Assembly: GCF_016808335.1 (NCBI RefSeq)
Contig: NC_053138.1
Location: 16,109,904 to 16,173,903 of the forward strand
From: Panicum virgatum
Lineage: Eukaryota > Streptophyta > Magnoliopsida > Poales > Poaceae
Length of the DNA: 64,000 nucleotides
Direction of reading: 5' to 3'
Below the pieces are notes generated by a model that searched no databases, was not told the DNA's origin, and worked only from the letters and a program-made list of their open reading frames with translations. Shown one piece after another: positions 23,001 to 34,800 of the stretch. How positions within the stretch are numbered: position 1 is the first letter of the stretch; every line of letters begins with the position of its first letter. The position numbers and the translations under genes are program-made.

Positions 23001-24318
23001 CGAAGAAAACCTGGCCGAAATCCTGAACGGGCGGTTCTCAACCGCCCGCACTCGCCGCTGGTAAAGCTGTTGTTTCCAGGAAGCACCAGTAACTGAGCGT
23101 AACTGAAGCCCAAAAGAATGGCTAAAGTATTTTTCAAAACTCTGGAGTATAACTGGGCAGCATTCAGTTACATCCAAAAATTTGTAAGAACTGATATAAT
23201 GAGCGTTTTTGTCTGCTGCCTTTTTACCCTGCCTGCAACTGCATTATGTGCCAATGATGAACTTATACTGCCTAGTTTTCACGCCAGGCGAAAGTCATGC
23301 CGGTATGCTTAGCTGAGAAGCATAGAGTTATTTCTTGATCTTCTGATGGCAGTTGAGACCATTCGAGTTAGCAGAGGAGCGTGACTGATGCCTTGACCAT
23401 CTGAACGGAAGCTAAGTTCGTCGTCAATGTAGTTAGTGTTGGTGTTTCTACGACGACGTAGCAGCGCTTCAAAGCAGCACATCTCTTATGGCTACTTTTG
23501 CAGTTTTCCTCTTGTATGAATTGCAACAACCAAAGCCAGTCCATGTCAATACATACTGAGTTACTCACGTCTACATCCTATACTAGCAGACGGCGGTATT
23601 GATATTTCCGAAGAAACAGTAGCCGAGCGTAACTGAAGCCCTGAATAATGGCTAAAGAAAATCGCGCAAAAAGAAGAATGGCAAAGCTGTCCGGAAACCC
23701 AAGGAGTTTATTTTAGCAACAATTCTTTTCTTGAACTAAATTTAGCAACAATCCAATCACCTCCAAATTTACATGAACCTAAATCGCGCCTGTTCAAGTC
23801 TTGTTAGGGTGGATTATCATGGAGTATTTGCCAGCGACTTGAACTGTATTTGTTCACCATATTCTCCATGCCTGCGCAACCGAACAAAGCTTCAAGCTGC
23901 CATTCCATCCCCAATGACCACACAAGAGGAGCGTGACTCTTGTCCATAGCGGCAAGTTTTTTTTTTGTTCTTTTCGTACACGAAATGCACCAGACTACGT
24001 CCGTTACTACGTAGCCTTAAAGATGTCCGTTACTTTCTATACAGCCTGTAGGTGAGAAGCGACGTGTCGCCCCTCCTACCCCCCCCCCCCCCCCTGTGGC
24101 CAGTTGAGAAATTTTAAATTAGCAGAGGCGTAGCACTAGACCTCTAGACCACATGACAAAGAGGCCAGGTCACATGTAGCCGGAAGCCATAGTTGCGTTG
24201 GTCTACAGTGACGTGGTGGTGCTCCGGGCCGGGGCATCATACCCTCTGCCGCTGGCTCTGTTTTTCAGTCGTCCTCTCTCCTTGCTGACTTTAGAAATTG
24301 CCAAAAACCAAAACTAGC
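20000..24318. other. Intergenic, AT-rich, no gene seen
   Basis: Only short chance frames are present. A roughly 40-bp direct repeat (GAGCGTAACTGAAGCCC followed by AATGGCTAAAG) occurs near 23087 and 23620. A run of 16 C lies at 24079-24094. Confidence 0.5.
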
Positions 24319-24320
24319 TA

Positions 24321-24684
24321 GGGTCTGTTTAGTTCGTTTTACTTGTAAACGCAATTTTTTTTTGCGTGAGAATCTTGTCAATTTGAAGTACTAAATGAAG
24401 TCTATTTATAAAACTTTTTGCACAGATGGGTTGTAAATCGCGAGACGAATCTAATGATGCTAATTAATCCATGATTAAGAAATAATTAGCGAATGGTTAC
24501 TGTAGCATCACTGTTGCAAATCATGGATTAAGTAGGCTCATTAGATTCGTCTCGCGATTTACAGCCCAACCATGCAAAAAAAATTATAAATAGACTTCAT
24601 TTAGTACTTTAAATTAGTAAGATTCATTTTCACTTTAATGTATTTACGGTTTTTTTATTTACGGAGTGGGAACCAATCAGGGCC
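24321..24684. mobile_element. Foldback Tourist-like MITE, TSD CTA
   Basis: The element is a near-complete inverted repeat from GGGTCTGTTTAG to ATCAGGGCC. It is flanked by CTA at 24318-24320 and 24685-24687. A 3-bp duplication fits the PIF/Harbinger (Tourist) superfamily. The left arm matches the half copy at 12331-12500. Confidence 0.8.
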
Positions 24685-24687
24685 CTA

Positions 24688-25890
24688 GTCGATCCCCAGA
24701 AGAAGAAAAGAAATCAAGAGAAGACACAGGACAAGCAGTCGTCCACATTCCAAGCGCAGCACAGTTTGAGAGCCACGCCTTTGCACATCCTTCGTCCTTG
24801 CGCCACTGGTTACCGTCGTCATCAGACCCATTACATCTAAAACTAGCTCAAAATAACCTAGTAGATCGATTCGCCGAGAACGATACCGGCAACTACGCCA
24901 CTTGGTTACCGGTTTGGCCATTCCCGCACGAGGAAGGAGTTGGTTACCGGGTCGAGTTCACGACGACTCGAAAGAAAAATATGGCGCGGCTGGCCGCCGG
25001 CTGCCGGCCGTCGGCCGCGCGCCGTGGCTAAAAGTGGTCGCCCCGGGGCGTTCGCTTTCCGTGCGGTGTTGCACAGACACCTGCTGGACACGGCGCCTAT
25101 CGTGTCATCGCGCGCGCGGCGCGCGGCTGCACGTCGTGGTCGATCGACGGCGATCGAAACGCTAGCTGCTTGACGCCACCAGGCCCCTCCCGGTGACGCG
25201 TGCGTCGACAGCAACCGGATCGTATAGCTGCCGGCGGAGCGGGCGCGGCGCACGGGCCCGGCCGTGGCCGGTGGGCGGCGGCGCGAGTCAGGCCTGCGGC
25301 ATGACGCGGCTGCCGGCCGGCTCGATCGGGCTCGCTCGGTCCGCCGTCGTGCCGGTAGTTACCTTGGTGGCGTCTCCGTCCGGTCCGTGCCGTTTGGTTG
25401 CCTGCTGGCAGAAGGGAAATTCATGGGCTGCGCGTGCACCGGACGTCGAGCAGACGAGCACCGCGTGCCGCCTCTGCTGGCCCCTGCTCTGCGGTGGAAA
25501 CGTGGGAAGGCCGAAGGCGAAGGCTATGGCCCTTTGGATCGCCCTACCATCCTAGCGTGCACATTTTCCGAAAAGAAAATCTCACATACATGGAGTACTA
25601 AATGAAAACTATTTGTAAAATTTTTTTAGAGATGGATGTAATTTTTCGTGATGAATATAATGGCAGTAATTAATCGATGATTGGCTACAGTGATGCTACA
25701 GTAATCATTCTTTAATCATGCGTCAAAGGTTTCATTAGATTCTTTAGGGTTTCTAGAATTAGTTTTGCAAACTGACTTTGTTTGACACCGTAATTAGCGG
25801 TCAAAGTTACTACATTTCCTAGTACAATGCAAACCAAACAAGGCCTATGTGCGGCGGCGTGCGGGGAAAGCGGCGAGGTGACTGTACGTT
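24688..25890. other. Intergenic; GC-rich patch then MITE-like DNA
   Basis: 24880-25550 is GC-rich with open frames on both strands and no recognised family. About 25560-25845 resembles a decayed TTTAGTT-type MITE (GAGTACTAAATGAAAACTATTT, then GATTGGCTACAGTG, ending CAAACCAAACAAGGCC). Confidence 0.4.
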
Positions 25891-25892
25891 GG

Positions 25893-26884
25893 TTTTTTTT
25901 CTTAAAAGGAAAAAGTCTTTTTTATTTCCCTAAACTTTGGGCCAAGTCTGCTTTTCCTCCCAGAACTTTGAAACCAGACGAACAGCCTCCTCGGACTCCT
26001 GAAACCGATTGCAGGACCTCCTTGAGTGGGTTTGAAGGTGGTTTTACTATTTTTCTTTTATGATTAATTTTTTTGAATTTTTTAAAAAAATCATAGTGAA
26101 TAAAAAAATTATAAAATAGAAAATCCAATTTTATTGTATTCCAGATGAGTAGATATACGCAGTGAACATATTATATGGTATACCTTAGTACAATTGTTTT
26201 TTATATCTTTAGATATATACTTTTCTGTAATTAATTTATAGCTATAAGTTTCGTCATCCAACTATGGTGAAATTTTTATGGCAGATTAATTATTATATGA
26301 TTGATCTGTATTAAAAAATTTATAATTATTGGATAATGTTTGACTGATCTATAGATTTATCTATTTAAACTAGATAAATCTATAAAAAAATCTAGATGAA
26401 TCTATAGATAAACCTAAATAAATCTATAACTCAGTCATACATGATTCAATAATCATAAAATATTTACTACAGCTCAATTATATAATGATTAGTCCATCAT
26501 AAAAATTTCACAATAGTTGGATGACGGAAACTGTAGCTATAAATTAATTACATAAAAATATATATCTAAAGATATAGAAAAAAATTGTACTAAAATATAC
26601 CATATAATATATTCATTGTGTATATCTGCTCATGTGAAGTCCAACAAAATTAAATTTTCTATTTTATAATTTTTTCATGATTTATTATGATTTTTCAAAA
26701 ATTCAATTAAAATAAACATAAAATAAAAAAGTAAAACGGCCCTCAAACCCGCTCAAGGAGGTTTTGCGACCAGTTTCGGGAGTTCGAGGAAGTTGGTTGG
26801 CCGGTTTCAAAAGTCGAGGAGAAAAAAACGGATTCGACCCAAAGTTTAGGGAGCCAAAAAAAACTTTTTCCTTCTTAAAAATTG
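25893..26884. mobile_element. 1-kb foldback (palindromic) element
   Basis: The whole segment is one imperfect inverted repeat centred near 26390. The arms include CTTGAGTGGGTTTGAAGG (left) and CCCTCAAACCCGCTCAAGG (right), GTCATCCAACTATGGTGAAA and TTTCACAATAGTTGGATGAC, and terminal CTTAAAAGGAAAAAGT versus ACTTTTTCCTTCTTAA. It encodes no protein. The exact ends and target duplication are not resolved. Confidence 0.85.
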
Positions 26885-27367
26885 AAATGGGCTGGCCCGA
26901 TGGGCTGTGTGACACCCGTGTTTTTCACAGAAATATCGGGTCGGGCTTCACGTGAGTGGGCCAGTTCGTTTCGGATCGCATGTCTCTCAGGGGCATTGAA
27001 AGAAGCTGACATGTGGGTCCGTTGGCGGGACCCGTTTCGAAGCGAGTCTGCTTCAAATTATATATCCATCCCCTCAAATTTCAATCGCACTTTGCTATAG
27101 CATGTTTTTTCTTAAAAAAAAATCATATACCACTATACCAGGCGTGCACATTGCAGAACTACCGGCAGTGCAATTGCACCTGCTTAAACGCACACTTACA
27201 GTTGCAGTTCTGAACAAAAAACAGGGTCAAAGCAACACAACATCAGACCCTCGTAAAAAGAACAGACACCCAAAAAAATTAAAAAATTAAAACAGGGGGG
27301 CACAGCACAGGGCTGCCATCACAGCGCCGCCAGCCCACCCACCCACGTCGCCGGTCAGCAGCCTCTT
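26885..27367. other. 3' flank of the cytochrome b561 gene
   Basis: This is non-coding DNA between the foldback element and the TAA of the minus-strand gene. The 3' UTR presumably lies at the right end. Confidence 0.4.
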
Positions 27368-29727
27368 TTAGTAGGTCGGCGTGGAGGTGCTGTTCTTGGA
27401 CCACCTCGTCCACAGCATGAACTCCAGCGCGACGACGGCGACGAGGATGACGGCGAGGTTAAAGCCGTACCCGATCTTCCACGAGTTGTCGGCGCCGCCG
27501 ACGTGGATCCCCAGCACGATGTTGACGGACGCGAAGAAGAGCGCCAGCCGCCCCGCCCAGTGGTGGTACCAGTTCCAGTACTTGCGGTACTTGGAGTCCG
27601 CGTTCGGCCGCAGGAAGAAGGCCAGGATCTGTTATTCATTCAGATCATCATCAGCTACCGCGTCGATTTCTGTGTGTTTCGGGAGCTGGACGAGCCGGAG
27701 CGACGGACCTGCAGGATGCCGAGGAAGAGGACGAAGATGCCGAGGCCCCTGTGCGCGGGGATGTCGGCCTGGATCTTGCTGTACAGCGCCACGCCGGCGA
27801 CGACGCCGGCGAGGCCGATGATGAACCCGACGAACTGGATGCCGACGTGGAGGTAGAACCAGAGCGGGTCCACCCGGCGGAAGTAGCGCGCGAGGATGGC
27901 GCCGACGGGCATCAGGACGCCCCACGCGAACACATTGAGCGCGCCGTGAGCGCGGCGCAGGCCGTAGGGGAAGGACCCGTCGACGGAAGCCCTGCCTGCA
28001 GACGAATCGCAAACCGACGGGGTGTAAAGATCTATCGCTGTTCGACTCGTGAGGTCAGCGGATGTCGATTTGGCAGCTGAAAAGTGGCAGGCAGCTGACG
28101 GCTGAAGCTTGAAGAAACAAAAAACCTTTTCTTTTGCCAACCGACACTACACATGGATTAACAGTTCAAGTGGACTTGTCGGCTGATTTTTCAGGTGCAA
28201 GCATTTCTTCTTGTCCACCTGGTTTCTGTTAAGCGCAATATCATTCATCCATACAAATTTTGTATCTACAACGAAATTCACTGAAGTATATACTAACATT
28301 ACTACTAGCTAGTAGTGTCGCTAAATACCTGAAGTCTGAAAACCAAGTACTATACGCTGCTACCTTAAAAAAAAAGTACTACATGCTGACTGAAAGACAT
28401 CTACTGAATTCAAGATAAACGCTTGCATTTGGTCGCATGGACATGGCAAAATCGCAAAAGCAGAGCAGGAGGAGCATCGTACCCGTGGTGAAATCGAAGG
28501 TGAAGGAGGTCTTGCCCTGATGCATGGTGAGCTTGTTCTTCACGGGGATGCTGTTCCCGAAGGCCATGATGATGTGCTGGTGGGTGAGGCGGTAGGAGAA
28601 CTTGAGCTGGAAGGCGAGGTAGATCTTGGCCTGCTGCACCACGACGGTGTGGTCGTGGTCGTTGTCGTTGGAGACGAGGAAGCCCCGGTCGACGACGACC
28701 TTGGAGCTACTCTTGCCGCGCAGCGCGAACTGCCGGATGTGGGGGAGCCCCTTCTTGCCGATCCACCCGACCATGGCGCTGGAGCCGATCATGAGGCCGT
28801 CCCTCGAGAACCCCATGCCCACCCACCCCGTGCTGTACATGGTGGACAGGACGACCCGCAGGACGTTGTTCTTGTCCTGGTGATACTGCAAGGGAAGGGA
28901 TCCGAGGAGTTGCATTGGTGTGTGCCGTGTGCGTCAGAAATGTTGCAACTATATGCTAGTAGATTCTCAGTTCATCAAAATTCGAGGATCGTGCTGCATA
29001 CTACTACTACTATTAAGCTAACTGAGAAATTTATGATTGCATCACTCTCTTTTTTCATGAAGGATCAATTATAACGCATTACTGTTATTGCTAAAAAAAT
29101 GAATTATTGCATTACTATTGGTCCCCTTTCTCTGAACTGTACGCTCCTATTCTTGGCTCTGCAGCTACTGCTAGCACCAAAACCAGCTCTAATCCTAAGA
29201 ATTGTGCATGGAACATTTCCGATTGCTACAATTGTATCGGTAGCTCGAAATCGCTTCTCAGTTATCATTGCTACTGGTAAGTTCACTAAGCAAAAGCATG
29301 AGTGAAGTTTCTGAATTTCACTGTAACGATCTAGCCAGGCAACAAGATCCACCTCAGTTCTTGACGGATCTCAGCCCAAAACCAATCCCAAGCGACCACT
29401 GAAACTGAAACTGAACAGCATCATCCACCATTTTAGATGGTCGAATGTTCCAAGCACACTACTGAAACCCAATCACCGCCTGAATATGACTATGAGCACA
29501 TCCCGTATGCTTAATGCAAAGGAACAGCAAGGTGCACGGTGCGTACGTACCCGGAGCACGAAGTTGTTCCAGACGGGCTGGCATGCCAGCCCCGAGTAGT
29601 TGGCGGCGAGCACGGGCGGCAGCTCGCCGTTGCAGCTCTCCATCTGCGCCGCCGCCAGCGACGCCAGGCCCAAGACGACCAGCGCCGCCGCGGCCACACG
29701 CGCCACGCTCGCCATCGTCGCCGACAA
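27368..29727 (-). CDS. Cytochrome b561 and DOMON domain protein, 4 exons, 375 aa
   Basis: Exons on the minus strand are 29727-29551, 28885-28483, 27995-27709 and 27628-27368, with GT..AG borders and consistent phases. The first ATG at 29727 is used; a second at 29715 would shorten the product by four residues. An N-terminal signal peptide (hydrophobic, ending near LASLAAAQ) precedes a DOMON domain in exons 1-2 (including WVGMGFSRDG and MIGSSAMVGW). Exons 3-4 encode the b561 core with haem-ligand-type histidines in RRAHGALNVF, WFYLHVGIQF, DIPAHRGLGI and WNWYHHWAGR, and about five to six membrane spans. Members of this family are proposed to move electrons across the plasma membrane using ascorbate. 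The C-terminus is a short polar tail. Confidence 0.93.
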
Positions 29728-29991
29728 TGGCTGTGGTCACTAGCAGCAACGCAGGACCAACTGGTGGCCGCAGGTTGCTTGCGAGTTTAGGGAGGGAGGG
29801 AAGGAGCTACTAGGACTAGGAGTTGGGAGGTTGCGGTCAGTTGGTGGTGCGATTTTTTTTTAATCCTCGCCTTTTTTTTATTTGTATCTTCCGATGCGTT
29901 TGAGCCTTTGAGGTCGGGTTGGGTGGAGTCGGATATGAGATGAGAGAGTGGGTGGCGTGTCACTGGCTCACTGAAGCTGGGAGCCCAGCCG

Positions 29992-29998
29992 GCTTATA
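29992..29998 (-). promoter_or_regulatory. Possible TATA box for the b561 gene
   Basis: On the minus strand this reads CATATAAG, about 270 bp upstream of the ATG. It is plausible but unproven. Confidence 0.3.
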
Positions 29999-30249
29999 TG
30001 ATTGGTGTCAGGGCAGCAGTGGTTGGTGCCGCGCTGGTTTGGGTGTCCATCTTCTCTTGGCGCGTGTATGCGAAGGAGAAGGTGATGCCGGCTCCAGATC
30101 TGTAAGTGAAAGCCGCATAGGGTGCTGGTGGAGTGCAAAAGCGGCAAAAAGAATGGCGTACCCACCCGTGTACTGCCGGTGTCTTGTGCTTGTGCCTTTG
30201 CGGGAGTGAAGTGAGGAGCCGACGAGTGACGAGTGTGCAGTGAAATTCA

Positions 30250-31115
30250 AATGGTTTGGGCCGTGTTTAGAAGCTAAAAATTTTTGGCAAAAAATATCAC
30301 ATCACATGTTTAGACACATATATAGAATACTAAATGAAATCTATTTACAAATCTTTTACAATGGATGGGTTGAGAATGCAGCAGAGACTCTCTGCCTGCA
30401 GAATAAGCTGACGGAGAGTCATGTCAAAGGGTGGAAAAGTTGTCTGATGTAGAACCGACTGGGCAAACTTTCTGTAAGGGGGTAGCAAACTGATAATGTA
30501 ACTAACCGACTACCTGAAATCATTGCCGAAGCAGGATTCTGGAGCTCACCTCGTTGTTAATCGACTGAATTCGTTTGCGCGGTTCGGTATCGGTGTTCAG
30601 ACTGATTTCTGACGGTGTTCGTGTTACGAGGAAGAAGACTGCTCAACTGCAAAATGGCAAGCCAGGTCCCAGGTGAACCTACTACAGTCGCTTCCCTTGT
30701 GCATAAATTATTCAAGAAGGTGCAGTGTTTGAGTGCTTCGCGCCTTCGTCTCTGACTTTTTCTCCTGAAAGAACTGGGGAGTCAGCATTCAAGCTGTTTG
30801 GTTTGTGTTACGTTAGGAACTGTAACAACTTTGATCAATAATTAGAGGTACTAAATAATGATAGTTTACAAAACTAACTTCAGAACCTCTGCGCTAGGAA
30901 CCCTGAAGAATCTATTGAGACCTTTGACCATGTGATTTGAGGTTGTTTACTGTAGCATAACTGTAGCCAATCATCGATTAATTACCATCATTAGATTCAT
31001 TGTGAAAAGTTACACCCATCCCTAAAGAAATTTTGCAAATAGACTTTATTTAGTACTCCATGCATGCAAAAAAAGTTCGTGCTAGGAAGTAGCACGGAGA
31101 AACCAAACGGGGCCA
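30250..31115. mobile_element. MITE fragments (two)
   Basis: About 30250-30375 has the left half of a TTTAGAAGCTAAAAATTTTT-type MITE. About 30785-31115 is a fuller copy, from TTTGGTTTGTGTTACG to GAAACCAAACGGGGCC, with GTTTACTGTAGCATAACTG in the middle. The ends are approximate. Confidence 0.5.
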
Positions 31116-31204
31116 AGGTTACCAAGCACCGAGCTTTTCTTTGTGTATTGTATAGCTTTTCTTTGTGTATTCTAAAGTACTATATACGATTGAAAAAGCA
31201 TCCC

Positions 31205-31305
31205 GATATGTTTCTCGATGTCATCTTTGTTGAAGCTGCCGAACGGGATAAGTCTTCAAATACTCCGCAGAAGTCCCCCAAATGTTGGTGAGAATCTGGT
31301 AACTG
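31205..31305 (-). pseudogene. Relic of a WSD1-type acyltransferase last exon
   Basis: Read on the minus strand, this about 100-bp stretch encodes a C-terminal peptide (QLPDSHQHLGDF, then a seven-residue spacer, then RSAAST). It parallels the end of the complete WSD1-like gene (QFPDSHQLLDDFAESL, RQAAST) at 59730-59876. DNA similarity is evident by eye from GTTGAAGCTGC to CTGGTAACTG. No other exon of such a gene was found nearby. Confidence 0.6.
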
Positions 31306-31822
31306 ACAGTTCACGTTCCTAATTTACAAAACACCACCCAGTTCTATCCTTCAGTGTTACTCTGAATTTTTCTTGTCATTCTTCAGTTCTTCTAGTAGCA
31401 TATATAGGTACTACAAAACTGAATTAGTTTGCCCAGTTTTGTCTTCAGTACTACACTGAATCATGCTTCTTCAGCCCATTAACCCGTGACAAGGTAATTG
31501 ATAGCTCCCGCAACTTTCAGATACAATAGGCAGGAAAACCTTCCAATATTCTCTGTTTGTACTTATAAGCATGTGTCATGTATAAAACTTATAGCATTTT
31601 ACATGACTATACTACAATATACATGCAAACATTTATAACAGCAACAAATACATCCAGTTACCCTAACATGCAACACCCAGGAGCAACTGGGTTCTGCAGC
31701 AGTTGAAATCTCTCAACAATAAACACCAAAGTAAAACATTTGAAACCAAACAGATTGGGAGTATCCAAGTACAAATATAGAATACATCAACTGTCGCCTC
31801 TCCTTTCCTAGGTGGAAAGAAA

Positions 31823-34800
31823 TCAGCAGAGCGCTTCCTTGTCGATCTCTGAGTCCAGAACCATTGCTGACATCATTTTGGTGATCTGATCGAAATAGAA
31901 GTAGCAACAGTGAGCAACCTTTCCAACAACCTTGCAAAAACAACTTAAACCGAAGATATACATCGGATTAACATATATGCACCATCTCTACTGACAATGT
32001 GGCGAAATAAGTTCATAATAGTATAAGAAAAGCATATTTATTTAAAACAATGAAATGAAAAAGCTACCTCTTTTTTATTCATCCCAATGATGGTTCTGAG
32101 ATCATCAATCTGGAAGGTAAAAAATAGCTTCAGTGATATTCTCAATAAATCATTTCCCATTATTTAATTGTAACTTTTAATCATTTAATATGGAATGCTT
32201 GATTGCTTACATTTTTAAATGGCTCTGGTGACTCCTCTCGGAGCTCAAGTATATAATTTGCCCTTTTCTCTCCAATACCCTGCACAATAGCAGTAGGTTA
32301 GCAAGACATATGTAATCTTTTCTTCTTTTTGTGCTTGTGCGGGTGGTGTGTGGTGGGGTGGGGGCGGGGGTGGGGGTGGGGGTGGGGGGAATCTTCAAGA
32401 TTCTTAGCTAACCTTAAGGCTTTTTAACTGCTCCCTGTAATTGATGGAGATGTGCATTAGAAAAACAGAATTAAAGCCATAAAGCCAAATTAGTGCTGAA
32501 TGATAAGGATTGGTAAGGACAGTACTTATTAGCGCTGTTTAGAACCATCAAGCACTCTTGAGCCAATGATTTCTGCTTTTGCGAAAAAAGGAAGGATTTA
32601 TCAGGAAAGCTAATGACACAATAGCAAATGTGTGCAATGAGTTAAAAATAGGTAACCTTGATCCCTGTGTTGCAACTCTTGAATGACTCTTGAAGATCTT
32701 CAGCATGCCCCAATTTCAAGTGAACCGCAGGAGTTTTTGGTTCAGCTACATCTGTGTAACAGGGTTGGGCACAAACCATATCTGTTTTTTGTTTTGTTTT
32801 ATTCACTGGCCTAGTGCTAAGAAGCTTCAATGAGTTTGATATCTCTTTTAGTCGATCACTCAGCTTTGGAGAGGATTGAGTAGCGTAGACTGGAGTCTTC
32901 TTAGCAAATTCATCTGGAAATGATGGCAATTGAGAATGGACTCGTACTACCATTTGATTATTAACAATTCAGTAAAAAGGAGTTAAGAGATGTATTATAC
33001 CAGCTATATCAGATGAGCATGTCAAGACAAAATCAGTATATGAATCTTCTGCATGCGAATCCGAAGAGGAATGGTCCTGAAAAAGGGGACAAAGAGGGCT
33101 ACGTCTTCATGGTATTCAGATATTGGGATTGCAGACACAAAAATGAGCTATTTGCCTATTTTTTGAAGGATACCTTTTCTCGCATGTCAACTGATACTAT
33201 TTCTTTCACTACTCCTTGCATTTCAGATGATACAACATCTAAAACCTTTTCTGTTTCATCACATGCCTGCATGTTGCACCAATATATGATGATCATTGGT
33301 TCTAAGATTATCATATGTTTGTGATGCCACTGGAAGGAAGCTAAAGTACCTCAAATGGTGACAAGGCTTGAATTGCCATGGCAAGTGATGACTGAACCAC
33401 CTGTATAATGATGCAGAAAGCTCCATTATAAATTTGCTCACTGATGATCAATGACAAAATGTACATATGGGTTGCTAATGTATACAAACCTCAGATTTCG
33501 CCACCACAGTTGGTACAACATGTATGTTATCTTCCTATAATGGAACTTTGGAGTAGTTAGTAACACAAGAATGAAAATTTCAACACCCAATGACCCACAT
33601 ACTACATGCATGCCAGGGCACAAAGAAGGAACCGGTTAATATATATGTACCTTTGATGAATTGGTAGACGGACTGAACAACAACCTCCTGCACAACAAAA
33701 AAGGCTAATTTTAGTGGTGGGTTCATAGAAGGAGGTTGAGATATTCAGGAGTTAATGAACAGTGTGTACCTGCCACTCAGAATGGACTTAGCTCCCGAGT
33801 GCTTCATATTGATTGTAGTAGAGGCAGAGCTTATAGTTTTTTTGCCTGAACGCATGATCACTTCAGACCTACATAAAACCAAAACCACCATAAGCTTCGT
33901 ATTTTAACAAATTATCTATCAAAATGTAGTACTTCCCAAATCAGAATGTGACCTCTTATTGGCAGTGGGGGTTCGAGTTGCTTTCACAATGAATTGGGTT
34001 TGGCCATGCTTCTGTAGTACAGAACTTCGTTGCTGGATAGAAGGTAGCAAAGACCTTGACAAATTCTTGGCCCCTGCTGAAAGTTTAACATTTGATTTTG
34101 AGAAACTTCTGGTACCCAAGGATAAGTTGTAGAATTGTTCATTGACCGTTTGGCTTGAGCGAGAAACCAAAGTAAGAGTAGAGACTGCATCTTGGCAAGA
34201 AACTTCATCCTACACCAAGAAGGCAAAGCATGCACTTAGATTGCAGTAACAAATTTGTATCAGTTCTGACAAGTTGGATAAGGTAACATAGATAAGGGTA
34301 TAACAAATAGGCATAGCTAACTTCAGGCTGCAATGGGAATGCATGTTCTGTCAAGCAACGTCACAAAATGAAACAGAGAACCATGGTAACAAAACTTTTA
34401 CATGGATACATTCTCTTCTGAGTTAGACTAGAGGTACCAGGACACATACTCACTATTTTAGGAACATGCTGTTGAAAAATAATACAATGTTATACTCCTT
34501 TATAATCAAGACATCCTCCATTTTAAAAACATTTTCTCATAACCAACAAAATAATAAAAGTAGTTTGCAGCCACTGAATTTGTGGTACAGGAAGACAATT
34601 ACTCACTATTTATTATATTAAGCACCTCCTATGAGAACAAAGTCGTCCAAAATGCATATGTCAAGTATTCTTACCACACAGCATATCAAGACAGCACCAC
34701 TTGTCTTGCATAAAGAATCTTGCAAAATACGAGTTACTTTATATTGTCTGTAGGGTATGAAGCTTTGGTTGCTGTTCAGAGCTTGTACGACATTTATTAC

